A DNA stretch of 64,000 nucleotides from Acorus gramineus (GCA_030737835.1 CM060849.1:26284311-26348310); one strand, 5' to 3'; counted from the stretch's first letter, positions 13,005-25,500 are shown. Translations and numbers: made by a program. Notes: generated from the letters alone by a model not told the origin.

Positions 13005-13799
13005 ATGGCGTCGGTCCTTCACCACTACCTCGTCAACCACCAAACAATCCAGACCTTCCATTGGGACTCCTCCACCACATTCGCCTCATCCAAGCCGTTC
13101 ATCGCCTCCGCCGTCCTCTCCTACCTCACCCTCACCCTCCTCTTCCACCACCACCTCCTACCCCTCCCCCGCCCCTCCCCCTCCCTCCTCCGCCTCGCCT
13201 CCGCCTCCCACAACCTCCTCCTCCTCCTCCTCTCCCTCACAATGGCCGTCGGCTGCTCCCTCTCCGCCCTCTCCCAGATGCCCAACCCTTCCTGGCTCCT
13301 CTGCTTCCCCCCCTCCACCACCCCCTCCTCCGCCGGTCCCGTCTTCTTTTGGGTCTACGTCTTCTACCTCTCCAAGCTCCTCGAATTCGTCGACACGCTC
13401 TTCATCTTGTTGGGTCGTCGGAAACTCACGTTCTTGCACGTGTACCACCACGCGTCGGTGGTGGTGATGTGTTACGTGTGGATGTCGACGCGGCAGTCGA
13501 TGGTGGTGGTGGCGCTGGTGACGAACGCGTGCGTGCACACGCTCATGTATGGGTACTACTTCATGTGTAGTTTGGGGAGGAGGCCGTGGTGGAAGAGGGC
13601 GGTGACCGACGTGCAGATTCTGCAGTTCTTGTTCAGCTTCGCCGTGTCCGGGCCGTTTCTGTGGTACCATTTCACTAGGGAGGGTGGGTGCTCGGGTTTC
13701 AATGGGTGGGTCTTCAATGCCTTCTTCAATGCTTCCCTGCTCGCTCTGTTCCTTGATTTTCATTCCTTGAATTACGCTTCGAAGGAGAAGAAGGGATAG
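13005..13799 (+). CDS. ELO-family very-long-chain fatty acid elongase (HOS3-like)
   Basis: An intronless 264-aa frame, normal for the plant ELO family. ELO proteins are ER membrane condensing enzymes that add two carbons from malonyl-CoA to long acyl-CoAs. Conserved blocks occur in the right order: KLLEFVDTLF at 124-133 (KxxExxDT), the histidine box HVYHH at 145-149, HTLMYGYYF at 178-186, and TDVQILQF at 201-208 (TxxQxxQF). Several hydrophobic segments fit a multi-pass protein (about 33-48, 69-86, 113-130, 150-173, 205-222, 236-252). The ATG at 13005 follows ACAACAACA and is the first in frame after the repeat-rich leader. The C-terminus NYASKEKKG is lysine-rich, consistent with ER retention. 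The first half is C-rich, so long antisense and alternative frames also stay open; these are shadows. Confidence 0.92.
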   Translation: MASVLHHYLVNHQTIQTFHWDSSTTFASSKPFIASAVLSYLTLTLLFHHHLLPLPRPSPSLLRLASASHNLLLLLLSLTMAVGCSLSALSQMPNPSWLLCFPPSTTPSSAGPVFFWVYVFYLSKLLEFVDTLFILLGRRKLTFLHVYHHASVVVMCYVWMSTRQSMVVVALVTNACVHTLMYGYYFMCSLGRRPWWKRAVTDVQILQFLFSFAVSGPFLWYHFTREGGCSGFNGWVFNAFFNASLLALFLDFHSLNYASKEKKG

Positions 13800-13854
13800 A
13801 TGGGTTTGGAAGGGAAGGTATGTTTGGGTTGGTTTTTTTTTTTTCTGAATTGAA

Positions 13855-13880
13855 TTGTTGTTGTTGTTGTTGTTGTTGCT
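13855..13880. repeat. (TTG)n microsatellite in ELO 3' UTR
   Basis: About eight consecutive TTG units follow the ELO stop codon by roughly 60 bases, after a short poly-T. Confidence 0.85.
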
Positions 13881-14944
13881 GATGTTACTGTTATTGTAGT
13901 AGAGAGGATTGGATTTGTTTTACTCTCTGTTTTGATATGAAATTGGAAACTATGATTTAGTTCACATTCCTGCATTATTTTATGCACATTTAGGTTTCTG
14001 TTGTAGTGCTCTACAAATTTGACAACATTTCTAAAGGTCTCGTTATAAGCCACTTTAAATAATAAGATGTGGCCCTTCTCAGTGGTAAATGTCTTTATGC
14101 CCTTTGAATAGGCCATGTTAGACATGAAAAGAAAAGGATGTAGATTCACTTCCTAACTAGACCAAATAATGTGTGTGTGTGATATCAAGGAGAACTAATA
14201 GCATTGTATGAGCATGTCGGTGATTCTTGGTCACCAATACCAGTGCAAATCTATAGTATAGTTTCTCTTGTGAAATTCAATAATTATTGTATGTTTAAAC
14301 ATAATATTTGTGTTCTTTCTTTTTGAGAAGATTGATTTCATAATGGGTATTTTGTATGACATGAAGTTCATCAATTTTCATAGGCAAATTAAGAGGATCT
14401 AACATAAAATTTGTGTAAAGCATCTTTCATGACTGGATCTAAACAGGTTCCACAATCAAATTGTATTTATATATAATTTTGTAATCAAGAATATTTGATT
14501 AGTCAGATTCAGTTTTTGGAGCCCACTTGGGGTCAATTCTCCTTTGAAATCCATACCTAGTACAAGATTTTCAAAACCTAAATGGGTGCAATATATGACA
14601 GACCTAGTTTTATCAGACCCATTCAACCCTGCAACTCCACAACTTCCGTGGCATCTTATTCAATCCAGATCATCTTGAACGTCCAACTACTATGACATCC
14701 AACTAAATTGATTTAATTTTATTGCTCAAAGATGATTAGGCCTTTAAGTATTCTACTAACAACCAGGTCATCCAAAATGATTCATATATTATAATCAGAT
14801 TGAAAAAGTTGATGGTTGAAGTATATTAGGGCATGAGTTACAATTAACTACCAATACTGAAGCTAAGAAACAATCAAACCCCTTTAAACCTTAAGTATTT
14901 CCTCTTATTCGCTATATCTAACAGAACAAGACTTGGTCATCTAC
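13881..14944. other. Intergenic, no gene seen
   Basis: Ordinary AT-rich sequence between the ELO gene and the SINE insertion. No open frame of protein-like composition, tRNA or element end was recognised. Confidence 0.5.
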
Positions 14945-14956
14945 AACAAAAGGTGG

Positions 14957-15083
14957 TGGATCGGTCCCCAGTGGTCATAGGACAACAGGGCTTACCTGTG
15001 TTAAGGGTAGGTCTTGAGTTCCAACTGTAAGGTCAGCCACGAGAGGTCCCTCCGATATAAAAAAAAAAAAACAAAAAAAAAAA
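14957..15083 (+). mobile_element. SINE insertion with A-rich tail and target-site duplication
   Basis: A 127-bp body, TGGATCGGTCCCCAGTGG.. to ..CCCTCCGATAT, ends in a long A-rich tail broken by single Cs. It is bracketed by the 12-bp direct repeat AACAAAAGGTGG (14945-14956 and 15084-15095), so the insertion boundaries are clear. Near its 5' end CCCAGTGGTCATAGG resembles a Pol III A box, and GAGTTCCAAC about 55 bases on resembles a weak B box. This fits a tRNA-derived plant SINE. The box assignments are inference; the tail and the duplication are seen directly. Confidence 0.75.
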
Positions 15084-15260
15084 AACAAAAGGTGGATCCT
15101 GCATATTGAAATCAGACTCCATCATGGAAAAAATTTGTTTGTTACACCTCTCAAGTCTGCAACTACTAATATAAATGAATGTGTGTGACAATGACTTAGG
15201 TACATGTTAATCAATACAATTATGACCAAGTCCTGAATATATTTATCCAACCAACCTGAT

Positions 15261-15874
15261 TTACTAACCAAATATGACATTAGCAGAGTTGGGGAGTCCA
15301 TCAAGTTAACATCAGGTATTCTTGTCAGTGCTAGGTCAACTTGGAGCGGTTACTGCATGTGGGGGAGGCAAAGAACTCAATTTCGCTAAAATAAATCAAA
15401 ATGGATGAACAAATGATCTGCATGAATTGCACTTTTAGATCAAAAGCAGTTGACTTAGATACTACAGGCCCACTTTTCTGATATATGCAAATGTAAAAAA
15501 TTTGGGAAGACCCAGTTCATGACACAATAGCTAGTAAATATGATCTCAGTATCCATAACCCAATTTTTACTAACCAAATATGACATTAGCAGAGCTGGGG
15601 AGTCCATCAAGTTAACATCAGGTATTCTTGTTGGTGCTACATCAACTTGGAGCGGTTACTGCATGTGGGGGAGGCAAAGAACCCAATTGCGCTAAAATAA
15701 ATCAAAATAGATGAACAAATGATCTGCATGAATTGCACTTTCAGATCAAAAGCAGTTGACTTGGATACTACAGGCCCACTTTGCTGATATAAACAAACGT
15801 AGAAAATTTGAGAAGACCAAGTTCATGACACGATAGCTAGTAAATATGATCTCAGTATCCATAACCCAATTTTT
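15261..15874. repeat. 306-bp tandem direct repeat, two copies
   Basis: Copy 1 starts at 15261 and copy 2 at 15567, both opening TTACTAACCAAATATGACAT. They are nearly identical. A diverged third version sits ahead of the second receptor kinase gene (22119-22319), and a partial one lies at about 16105-16215. The repeat therefore belongs to the duplicated promoter region of the receptor kinase pair. Confidence 0.9.
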
Positions 15875-16381
15875 AAACAATTAGTACCCTTATTTTTCTA
15901 AGTTGCATTTTCACTAAGATAAACCAAGCAAATGAGCAATACAATATTTTACATGTTTTCCCTTGTGCGCTTCATAGAGGCTGGAGGTTCCTCAATGGTC
16001 CATACCTGATTTCAGAGAAGAAAAGGAGGTCAGTTGTGATGTTCTGTTTGTAAAACTTATATGATTGATTGATCAGGCATAAATTATGCAAAGTTAAACA
16101 AATGTTGAAATTTTGGGATGACCAGGTCCATGAGAACTACCTTTGCTGAGGAAATTTTCCCACGCCCTTGTGACACAATAGCTAGTAAATATGATATCAT
16201 TACCCAAATTTTATGCAATTAATAAATTTATGAATCTTAATTTTTTTAAATGGGCATTGCTTTCAGATGTGTGGCATCGTTTTCAGATGTGAGCCATTTC
16301 TGTCACGTCTGCATAGAGCATGCATGAATCACTGACAGGAGCAGAAATGTTCATTTCACCAAACACTGAAGTTTTGGTCTC

Positions 16382-16387
16382 TATAAA
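16382..16387 (+). promoter_or_regulatory. TATA box of receptor kinase gene 1
   Basis: CTCTATAAA lies 88 bases before the start codon. The same CTCTATAAA context occurs before the second copy of the gene at 22488, which supports a conserved core promoter. Confidence 0.6.
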
Positions 16388-16469
16388 CACTGAAGGGTAA
16401 CCTCAATTTTTATGCACACCCATTTGGTCACACAAATCCCAACCCCCTTCACAAGTGTTTTATGATAAC

Positions 16470-19400
16470 ATGATGGTGAATAACAAGAAACATCTACTCC
16501 TGATCTTATGGGACATCTTGTTGATCTCGCTTTGTCCATTGTTGGTTGCATCTTCAACACGTGATAACTCCACCGACCTGTCAGCCTTGCTCGCCTTCAA
16601 ATCTCACATCACAGCTGATCCTCGCAGCATCTTAGCTAATACATGGAACCTCAACACCTCCTTCTGTGCTTGGTCTGGTATCTCATGCAGTCCTCAAAGG
16701 CAGCGTGTCACTACTTTGTCACTCCCTGGCTTGTCGCTTGAAGGTGATATTGCTCCTCACATAGGTAACCTCTCCTTCTTATCCATGCTTGATCTCTCAA
16801 GAAGCAAATTGGGTGGTCAAGTGCCGGAGAGTCTGGGAAGTCTGCATCGCCTCAGGTATCTTAACCTATCATTCAACCAGTTATCTGGAAAAATACCACA
16901 CTCTCTCTTTAACATCTCTTCTTTGCAAGTTGTTCGCATGGAACAAAATAACTTGTCTGGACCTATCCCGGCAAACCTCTGCCAAAGCCGGCCTCAACTT
17001 CAAGATCTTACACTCTTTGACAATCAAATTACAGGAAGCATTCCACCCAACATAAAACAATGCCAACACCTTCAGAGGTTATCCCTTTTAAAGAACAAAA
17101 TAACAGGAGAGATACCAAAAGAAATCGGGGAATTAACTGAACTCACATTCCTATCCCTTAGTAGAAACAATCTCACAGGAAGAATACCACCATCTCTAGG
17201 AAACCTTACACTGCTTCAAAATTTCGGCCTTGCATTTAACAACTTGCAGGGAGACATCCCTGACTTGGGTGGTCTCCTTAATCTGCGCAGGTTTGACTTG
17301 GCAGTTAATGAGCTATCAGGCAACCTTCCACCTGAAATTTTCAACCTATCCTTATTAGTGTTTCTACAAGTAGCCAACAATCTACTCTCCGGTCGATTGC
17401 CTGGAGATTCCAGTATCAAGTTACCAAACCTACATGCCCTTCACCTCCAATACAACTTTTTCAATGGAGAGATCCCACCAGCTCTCTTCAACTCTTCAAG
17501 CATAGATCTCATACATCTATGCGACAATCATTTCACCGGGCCTATCCCCACAGGGTTAGGCAGCCTGTCTCTCCTCACTGATTTGAATATTGCACACAAC
17601 AGATTAACCGGAAATATCCCAGCCCATCTCCTGTCAGGTAACTTGACTAGTTTGCTGTCTTTGGAACTGAACGATAACCAACTAACCGGGACCATTCCAC
17701 CTGAAATCATAAGGCTACAGAACCTCCAGGGATTGGATCTTTCACAAAACAAACTCCAAGGAACCATTCCTCATGAACTTCTCCAGATAAAGAACTTGGG
17801 AACACTCCTACTCCATGAAAACATGCTTACAGGATCCATACCCGACCACATCGGGAATATGAGCAGGTTGCGAGTCCTTTCCCTGGCCAGCAATGCTTTA
17901 TCGTCTACAATACCTTTCAGTGTTTGGAGCCTTAAAGATCTCTTGCACCTAAACTTGTCATGGAATTATTTAACAGGGGTACTACCCCGAGAGGTTGGAA
18001 ACCTCAAAGTTTTGGTTAATTTGAGTGTCTCTTCAAACCAGTTATCAGGTGACATTCCAGGGAGTCTAGGGGGACTCGAAATGCTCGCTATTCTTGATTT
18101 ATCAAACAATTCATTCTCCGGAGCCATTCCACAATCGTTCGGTGGACTAATGTCCATGGAGGACATGGATCTCTCTTTCAATGCCCTCTCCGGTGCCATT
18201 CCCAAGTCCTTGGAACTACTTCGGTACGTAAAGCACCTGAATTTTTCCTTCAATAGGTTGGAAGGTCAGATTCCTGCTGGAGCGATATTTGGAAATCTGA
18301 CTGGCCAATCCTTTCTGGGGAACCCTAGTCTATGTGGAGCAACCAAACTGGGTGTTCATCCATGCAAAGCTGATCAGACATCAAGGCGTAGAATGCTTGT
18401 TTTCAAATACATTATTCCTGTCATTTCTTCCATTGTGGTTTTGGCTGTAGTCCTCTTCTTTGTCATGAAGTGCAAGAAGGGGTTCTTTGGTGTCCCCGTG
18501 TTTGCTGATGCCTCAGCAGAGATGACTCAATGCATGCTATCACACCAAGAAATTTTATGTGCCACCGACAACTTCAACGAAGAAAACTTACTTGGCATGG
18601 GGAGCTCTGGTTCTGTCTACAAAGCACGGTTTGATGACGGGACACTCGCAGCCATAAAAGTTCTGAATTTGCAGTCGGAGAGAGCTTCAAAGACGTTCGA
18701 TGCAGAACTCAAAGTTATGCGCATGATTCGCCACAGAAATCTCGTGAAGATCATCAACAGTTGCTCTAGACCAGATTTCAAGGCCCTGATCCTCCAGTTC
18801 ATGCCAAATGGAAGCCTTGAGAAATGGCTGTACTCTGACTCTCATCATTTGTCTCTCCTACAAATATTAAACATAATGTTGGATGTCGCTTCGGCGTTGG
18901 AGTACCTCCACCATGACTGCGTGAAGGCTGTCGTGCACTGTGACCTCAAGCCAAGCAATGTCCTTTTGGATGAAGACATGACGGCACATGTGGGTGACTT
19001 TGGCATCGCAAAACTACTTCATGGGGATAATAAATCCATAACACCCACCAACACTCCTGGAACAATTGGATATGTCGCTCCTGGTACGTATTTACTGATC
19101 TTCACATTATTTTATTATATTGTCACACAGTATGAGAAGATCTAGCTTAAGATTTAATACCTTGTGTTTACTGACGCCTCCTAGAGATCAACCTTAGCAC
19201 CTGTAGATCAATGATGAAAACAAAAATAATAAAAACACTAAATAGAACAAGAGATTTACGTAAATTGACAAATTTGCCTACATCCATGGATATCCTCAAC
19301 CACCCTCACCATGACCACCCTTTTCTCTCAAACCAATCCATATGATTTCATTGCAACACATCACCACATATTTGGTTATTTTGGTTCTTTATGTTTTAAA

Positions 19401-20146
19401 GGTCATCAAAAACAGCTTTACGGAAAAAGCTAGGTGAGAGCGGTCCTTCTAGAATCGATTATTGTAATCAATTTAAGGCATGAGTAGTTTTTGAAAATTG
19501 GGTTAAATAGTAGATTGGCGGGGTTAACAAGGAAAAAAACAATGAAAAAATTAAAAAACACTTCAAAAATAAAAACAGGCCCCTGGACCCAGCGGGTCGG
19601 TTGGCCCTATTCCCTCTAGCACTTTGGATGAGACTGTGTCCCATGTGAGCCTTTGGGAATATGCTCTCATGTTCAAAATGCAAGATATCTCACAACAAAT
19701 TTTCTTATCGCCCTTCATATTAGATAAGCTAACTGATTTTTTTTTCCTCTTTTTTTCTAGAATATGGATTGATGGGAAAATTGTCAGCAAGGGGTGATGT
19801 CTACAGCTATGGGATATTGTTGCTTGAGACACTGACAGGGAAGAAGCCTACAGATGCAATGTTCACTGGGGGATTAAGCTTGAGGAAATGGGTGGATGAA
19901 TCATGTCCTGAAGGTATAAGAGGGGTTGTAGATGAATTCCTTGTGATGGGTGGAGGGGAGAATGGGGACTGTCATAATGGTAATGGAAAGGATGCAGAGA
20001 ACAAATGCTTGTTGTCCCTACTGGAGTTGGGATTGCTTTGTTCAAAGGAGTCCCCTAAAGAGAGGATGACTATGAGGCAGGTGGTGGTGAGATTGACCAA
20101 GATCAGGGTGGACTTCGGCCTTCATTTTCCAAATGGCAGTGTGTGA
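16470..20146 (+). CDS. LRR receptor-like kinase, subfamily XII type, copy 1
   Basis: Two exons, 16470-19083 and 19761-20146, join through a GT-AG intron to give 999 aa. The start ATG matches copy 2 (MM..NKKH). Order of parts: signal peptide (about 1-25), LRRNT with paired cysteines, about 21 plant-type leucine-rich repeats with many N-glycosylation sites, a transmembrane helix near 648-669, then a Ser/Thr kinase. Kinase landmarks: GMGSSGSVYKA loop, Lys730 in AAIK, HCDLKPSN at 823-830, DFG at 843-845, GTIGYVAPEYG across the splice junction. Cysteine replaces the usual Arg before the catalytic Asp825, so this is a non-RD kinase, typical of immune pattern receptors such as XA21, FLS2 and EFR. 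The protein probably sits in the plasma membrane and senses an extracellular ligand, which is unknown. The second half of exon 1 is almost identical to copy 2. Confidence 0.93.
17458..18965 (+). repeat. Near-identical tract shared with receptor kinase 2
   Basis: This 1508-bp stretch aligns without gaps to 23541-25048. I count 11 mismatches (about 99.3% identity). The preceding 988 bp of coding sequence and the following 118 bp are clearly more diverged; the latter shows 15 mismatches by my count. Sharp edges on both sides fit a gene-conversion tract. Confidence 0.85.
19084..19760 (+). other. Intron of receptor kinase 1 with repeat remnants
   Basis: The intron holds AACAAGAGATTTACGTAAATT.. 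followed by TGCCTACATCCATGG, a motif pair familiar from old plant LTR-element debris. It recurs in the intron of copy 2 at about 25328-25371. A poly-pyrimidine tract precedes the TAG acceptor. Confidence 0.6.
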
Positions 20147-21634
20147 GGAGGAAGTGCTTTCTCCTGCATGTCATGTTTTGTATATGCTTGTTCGGCCACT
20201 TTGTTTAATTTCTTCTAAAGTCCTGCAGGATGTATATTACTTAACTTTCTATGTCAAATGTGTTGCTAGTACAAAAGGTTTATATCCTATGTTTTGGATG
20301 CTCGTGTAGCTTTATTTTTTATTTACTTTTGGTTGGTAAGAACCCCTTCATTGGGGATTAGTTAGTAACAAAATCCTGCTGTACAGCCCTCCCCAGTTCA
20401 GTGATCACTGCCTGTATATTCTCAAAGAACAGCTCCTATAGCCGCCCAGGGAACTTTTAATCCCCTGATCTGTGTTCCCGCCTGACGGACTTCCTCTACC
20501 AAATCCTGGAACTACTGTAAGTGACACGAGCCGTGCATTCGGTGTCGATAATCGGCATCAGTTGCAAAGATTCAGCAACAGAGGGTGAGTGTTGGATGGA
20601 TTAATCCGTGTAGTGAACCCCCGGTTGGGATTTCTCTTGGAGAAGACAGAGCCCACGAGCGTGCCCAACTATTGAGGTTAGAGCATTTCAAATTATATTT
20701 AAAAAATCAAAACATTGTTTTAGAGTCTCACTGTTCATTTATTAACTCACCCACAACCTCTATTTTCATTACTATTCTTATTTTATATACTATTATTTTT
20801 ATACAACTTCAATTTATAATATCTCTCTTCTTCTTTTTTATGTAGTACATATAATTAAGTAATATCAAGAAATTTAAAATCAGTAAAGGTTAATATTATT
20901 AGTTCCAAGCAAGGTGACCAAGTAAACTTATCATATATTCCAAAATTATATCTATATCCAAAAAAACATATATTCATGTTTAATTAAAATATTTATATTC
21001 GAAAAATCTGTATTCGTATCTAATTAAAATATTTGTATTCAAAAAACCTGTATTCATATCTGATTAAAATAATATTATAATATTATTTATTATTAATAAT
21101 ACATTTATATTTATATTCCATACCCCACTCATTTTCCCTCCAAAATACACTTTCTCAATCAATTTCTAATGTAGCAATTCATCTATTTCAAGAGGGATCT
21201 AGATGTTGTTTATTTTGTGTTGTTGTGTTTGGTTGCTGTGTTTTATTTAATTTTTCATGTACTTTATCAAAATAAATAATATTTTAGTACATAAGTGCAA
21301 AAAATAATTAATAGAATAAAATCAATATTAATGTTAAAAAATAAAAAATATTATTAAATATATTTTTTAAAAACATATGTTAAAAATATTCAATATTAGA
21401 CTCATTTGAATCTTATCGAAGACAGCTATCCAATGATACCAATTTTATAGAAATTGAAATTATGTAGTAGAAGTTATCAAATTTTTTTTAAAGAAAAAAA
21501 AAACAACCTCCATATTTTGAGGGCTCAAAACCGGTCCACTAGAATGGCCCTTTATTTTGGCGGACGGTTGGAGGGGCAATGTGGTCAGACCTTGCTCCAT
21601 TTTGAAGAAGTGGAATACGGTTGAAGAAGCTGTT
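20147..21634. other. 3' flank of receptor kinase 1 and intergenic DNA
   Basis: 20147-20330 is the likely 3' UTR, similar to the region after copy 2. 20330-20680 is a moderately GC-rich stretch of repeat-like character with no recognisable frame. Very AT-rich DNA follows, with the diverged repeat TATTCATATCTGATTAAAAT at about 20960-21070. No gene is seen. Confidence 0.5.
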
Positions 21635-22076
21635 AGACCATCTTCAACCCAAATCGGTGTTGGGCTCCGACTATCACCCTCTATTTTTTCTTATCATTTT
21701 TTAAATTATATAATCTTATATGAAAGCTTATTAATAAATATTATTATTATTAATCTATTTATAAAAAAATTATACTATTGAAAAGATCTCATTAATAACT
21801 TTTAAAATGTGTCTAATATTAAATGATTTTGAAGTTATTTTTAATTAATATTTTTTTATTAAATAAATAAATAATTCTTGGATAATCAAACGTATGAGAT
21901 TTATTTAAAATCAATTCTAAAATAATTTAATATTAGTATCATTTTGAAGGTCTTGATGGGATCTTTCCAACTATAATACTTTTATTAAAAATGGATTAGC
22001 GGATCTAAATATTCATTAGGTTGAATTAATTAGTGTATGAAATAAAAAATAAAAATGTGAAATATAGAGATGGTCT
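21635..22076. mobile_element. Candidate MITE with short inverted ends
   Basis: AGACCATCT at 21635-21643 and its exact complement AGATGGTCT at 22068-22076 bound an AT-rich, non-coding 442-bp segment. The motif family (..ACCATCTTCAACCC../..GATGGTCTCCAA..) is common in plant MITEs. The target duplication is not clear, so this is tentative. Confidence 0.4.
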
Positions 22077-22118
22077 CCAAATTTGGAGGGTCAAATCAAA
22101 ATCTACAAATTAAAATCA

Positions 22119-22400
22119 GGTCCTCCTGTCAATGCAAGCTTAGAGCATTTACTGCTTGTGGGGGAGGCGAAGAAAATTTGACCAAGATGAACCAAAACAA
22201 ATGAACTAATGATCTGCGTGAATTACACTCTCAGATACAAAAGCAGCTGAATTAGATAGCAGCCCCACTTTGCTGATATGAAATACATCTAGATACTTGG
22301 GAAGACCTAGTCCATGAGAACTACCACTGCAAGGAAATTTTGAACACTAGAAATTTGGGAAGACCCAGTCCATGAGAACTATCACTTCAAGGAAATTTTC
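22119..22400. repeat. Diverged third copy of the promoter repeat plus a short tandem duplication
   Basis: 22119-22319 aligns with the 306-bp repeats before copy 1 through GTGGGGGAGGC, AATGATCTGC and CCCACTTTGCTGATAT. The segment from TTGGGAAGACC to CAAGGAAATTTT is then repeated once more (about 22297-22400, unit near 57 bp). Confidence 0.75.
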
Positions 22401-22487
22401 AACACCTCTGTAGCACAATAGGCATTGTTTTGAATCTTCCATCACCACTACATAGAGCATGCACAAATCAAGAAACCTTATGGCCTC

Positions 22488-22493
22488 TATAAA
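22488..22493 (+). promoter_or_regulatory. TATA box of receptor kinase gene 2
   Basis: CTCTATAAA 65 bases before the start codon, matching the arrangement before copy 1. Confidence 0.6.
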
Positions 22494-22552
22494 TGCAGAA
22501 GGGCGACCTCTGTCTATAGGCACACTCATTTGCTTGCACACTTTGGGTTAAC

Positions 22553-25500
22553 ATGATGGGTAACAAGAAACATTGTTTCTTACTCCTATGGTGCATCTTG
22601 TACATCTCACTTTGTCCATGGTTGGTAGCATCTTTAAGACATGATAACTCCACCGACCTGTCAGCCTTGCTCACCTTCAAATCCCACATCACATCCGATC
22701 CACGCAGTATCTTAGCCAACACATGGAACCTAAGCACATCCTTCTGTGCTTGGACAGGCATCTTGTGCAGTCATGGAAGGCAACGTGTCACTGCTTTGAC
22801 ACTGCGTGGCTTATCTCTTGAAGGCGATATTGCTCCTCACATTGGTAACCTCTCCTTCTTATACACACTTGATCTCTCAAGCTGCAGATTGGGTGGCCAA
22901 TTGCCGGAGAGTCTGGGAAGTCTGCACCGCCTCAGGTACCTTAACATATCATTCAACAAGTTATCTGGACAAATACCACTCTCTCTCTTTAACATCTCTT
23001 CTTTGCGATTTGTTCACATGGAACAAAATAACTTGTCTGGACCTATCCCGGCAAACCTCTGCCAAAGCCGGCCTCAACTTCAAGACCTTTCACTCGATGC
23101 CAATCAAATTACAGGAAGCATTCCACCCAACATAAAACAATGCCAACACCTTCAGTGGTTATCTCTTTCACAGAACAAAATCATAGGGGAGATACCAATA
23201 GAAATCGGAGAATTGACCGAGCTCATAGTTTTAGCTCTTGATGAAAACAATCTCACAGGTAGCATACCACCATCTCTAGGCAATCTTACAATGCTCAATT
23301 TTTTCGACCTTGGGTATAACAACTTGCAAGGAAGCATCCCTCAAGAGTTAGGTGGCCACCTTAATTTGCAAGTGTTTAGCTTGGAGTCTAACAAACTATC
23401 AGGCAGCATTCCACCTGAAATTTTCAACCTCTCCTCAATAGTTTTTCTACAAGTAGCCAACAATCTACTCTCCGGTCCATTGCCCGGAGATTCCAGTATC
23501 AAGTTACCGAACCTGCAAGACCTTCTTCTCCAATACAATTTTTTCAATGGAGAGATCCCACCAGCTCTCTTCAACTCTTCAAGCATAGATCTCATACATC
23601 TATGCGATAATCATTTCACCGGGCCTATCCCCACAGGGTTAGGCAGCCTGTCTCTCCTCACTGATTTGAATATTGCAAACAACAGATTAACCGGAAATAT
23701 CCCAGCCCATCTCCTGTCAGGTAACTTGACTAGTTTGTTGTCTTTGGAACTGAACGATAACCAACTAACTGGGACCATTCCACCTGAAATCATAAGGCTA
23801 CAGAACCTCCAGGGATTGGATCTTTCACAAAACAAACTCCAAGGAACCATTCCTCATGAACTTCTCCAGATAAAGAACTTGGGAACACTCCTACTCCATG
23901 AAAACATGCTTACAGGATCCATACCCGACCACATCGGGAATATGAGCGGGTTGCGAGTCCTTTCCCTGGCCAGCAATGCTTTATCGTCCACAATACCTTT
24001 CAGTGTTTGGAGCCTTAAAGATCTCTTGCACCTAAACTTGTCATGGAATTATTTAACAGGGGTACTACCCCGAGAGGTTGGGAACCTCAAAGTCTTGGTT
24101 AATTTGAGTGTCTCTTCAAACCAGTTATCAGGTGACATTCCAGGGAGTCTAGGGGGACTTGAAATGCTCGCTATTCTTGATTTATCAAACAATTCATTCT
24201 CCGGAGCCATTCCACAATCGTTCGGTGGACTAATGTCCATGGAGGACATGGATCTCTCTTTCAATGCCCTCTCCGGTGCCATTCCCAAGTCCTTGGAACT
24301 ACTTCGGTACGTAAAGCACCTGAATTTTTCCTTCAATAGGTTGGAAGGTCAGATTCCTGCTGGAGGGATATTTGGAAATCTGACTGGCCAATCCTTTCTG
24401 GGGAACCCTAGTCTATGTGGAGCAACCAAACTGGGTGTTCATCCATGCAAAGCTGATCAGACATCAAGGCGTAGAATGCTTGTTTTCAAATACATTATTC
24501 CTGTCATTTCTTCCATTGTGGTTTTGGCTGTAGTCCTCTTCTTTGTCATGAAGTGCAAGAAGGGGTTCTTTGGTGTCCCCGTGTTTGCTGATGCCTCAGC
24601 AGAGATGACTCAATGCATGCTATCACACCAAGAAATTTTATGTGCCACCGACAACTTCAACGAAGAAAACTTACTTGGCATGGGGAGCTCTGGTTCTGTC
24701 TACAAAGCACGGTTTGATGACGGGACACTCGCAGCCATAAAAGTTCTGAATTTGCAGTCGGAGAGAGCTTCAAAGACGTTCGATGCAGAACTCAAAGTTA
24801 TGCGCATGATTCGCCACAGAAATCTCGTGAAGATCATCAACAGTTGCTCTAGACCAGATTTCAAGGCCCTGGTCCTCCAGTTCATGCCAAATGGAAGCCT
24901 TGAGAAATGGCTGTACTCTGACTCTCATCATTTGTCTCTCCTACAAATATTAAACATAATGTTGGATGTCGCTTCGGCGTTGGAGTACCTCCACCATGAC
25001 TGCGTGAAGGCTGTCGTGCACTGTGACCTCAAGCCAAGCAATGTCCTTCTTGATGAAGACATGACAGCGCATGTGGGCGACTTCGGCATAGCAAAACTTC
25101 TTCATTGGGACAACAAGTCCATGACACCCACCAACACTCCTGGAACAATTGGGTATGTCGCTCCTGGTATGTATTTACTGGTCTTCACATTATCCACTCT
25201 ATAGTCACACAGTATGAGAAGATCTAGCCTAAGATTTAATACCTTCACTTGCAGACGCCTCCTAGAGATCAACCTTATCAGCTTGTACATCAATGACGGA
25301 AAATAAAACTGATAGACACATCAATAGGACAAGAGATTTACGTGATTTGATAAATTTGTCTACATCCATGGATTCCCGCAACCCCCATTTGGAATCAATT
25401 AAAACGTTTGTTTTTGCAATATCAGTTTTTAAATAATTGGTTCTAACTTCTAAATGAGTAGCTTGAATTTGAACTTTTATTAGTTTCATATTTAGATTTT

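Noticed and set aside
13158..13763. A 201-codon antisense frame and two alternative forward frames over the ELO gene
   Set aside because: They exist because the ELO coding sequence is C-rich with few A/T stop triplets; the ELO frame has all family motifs.
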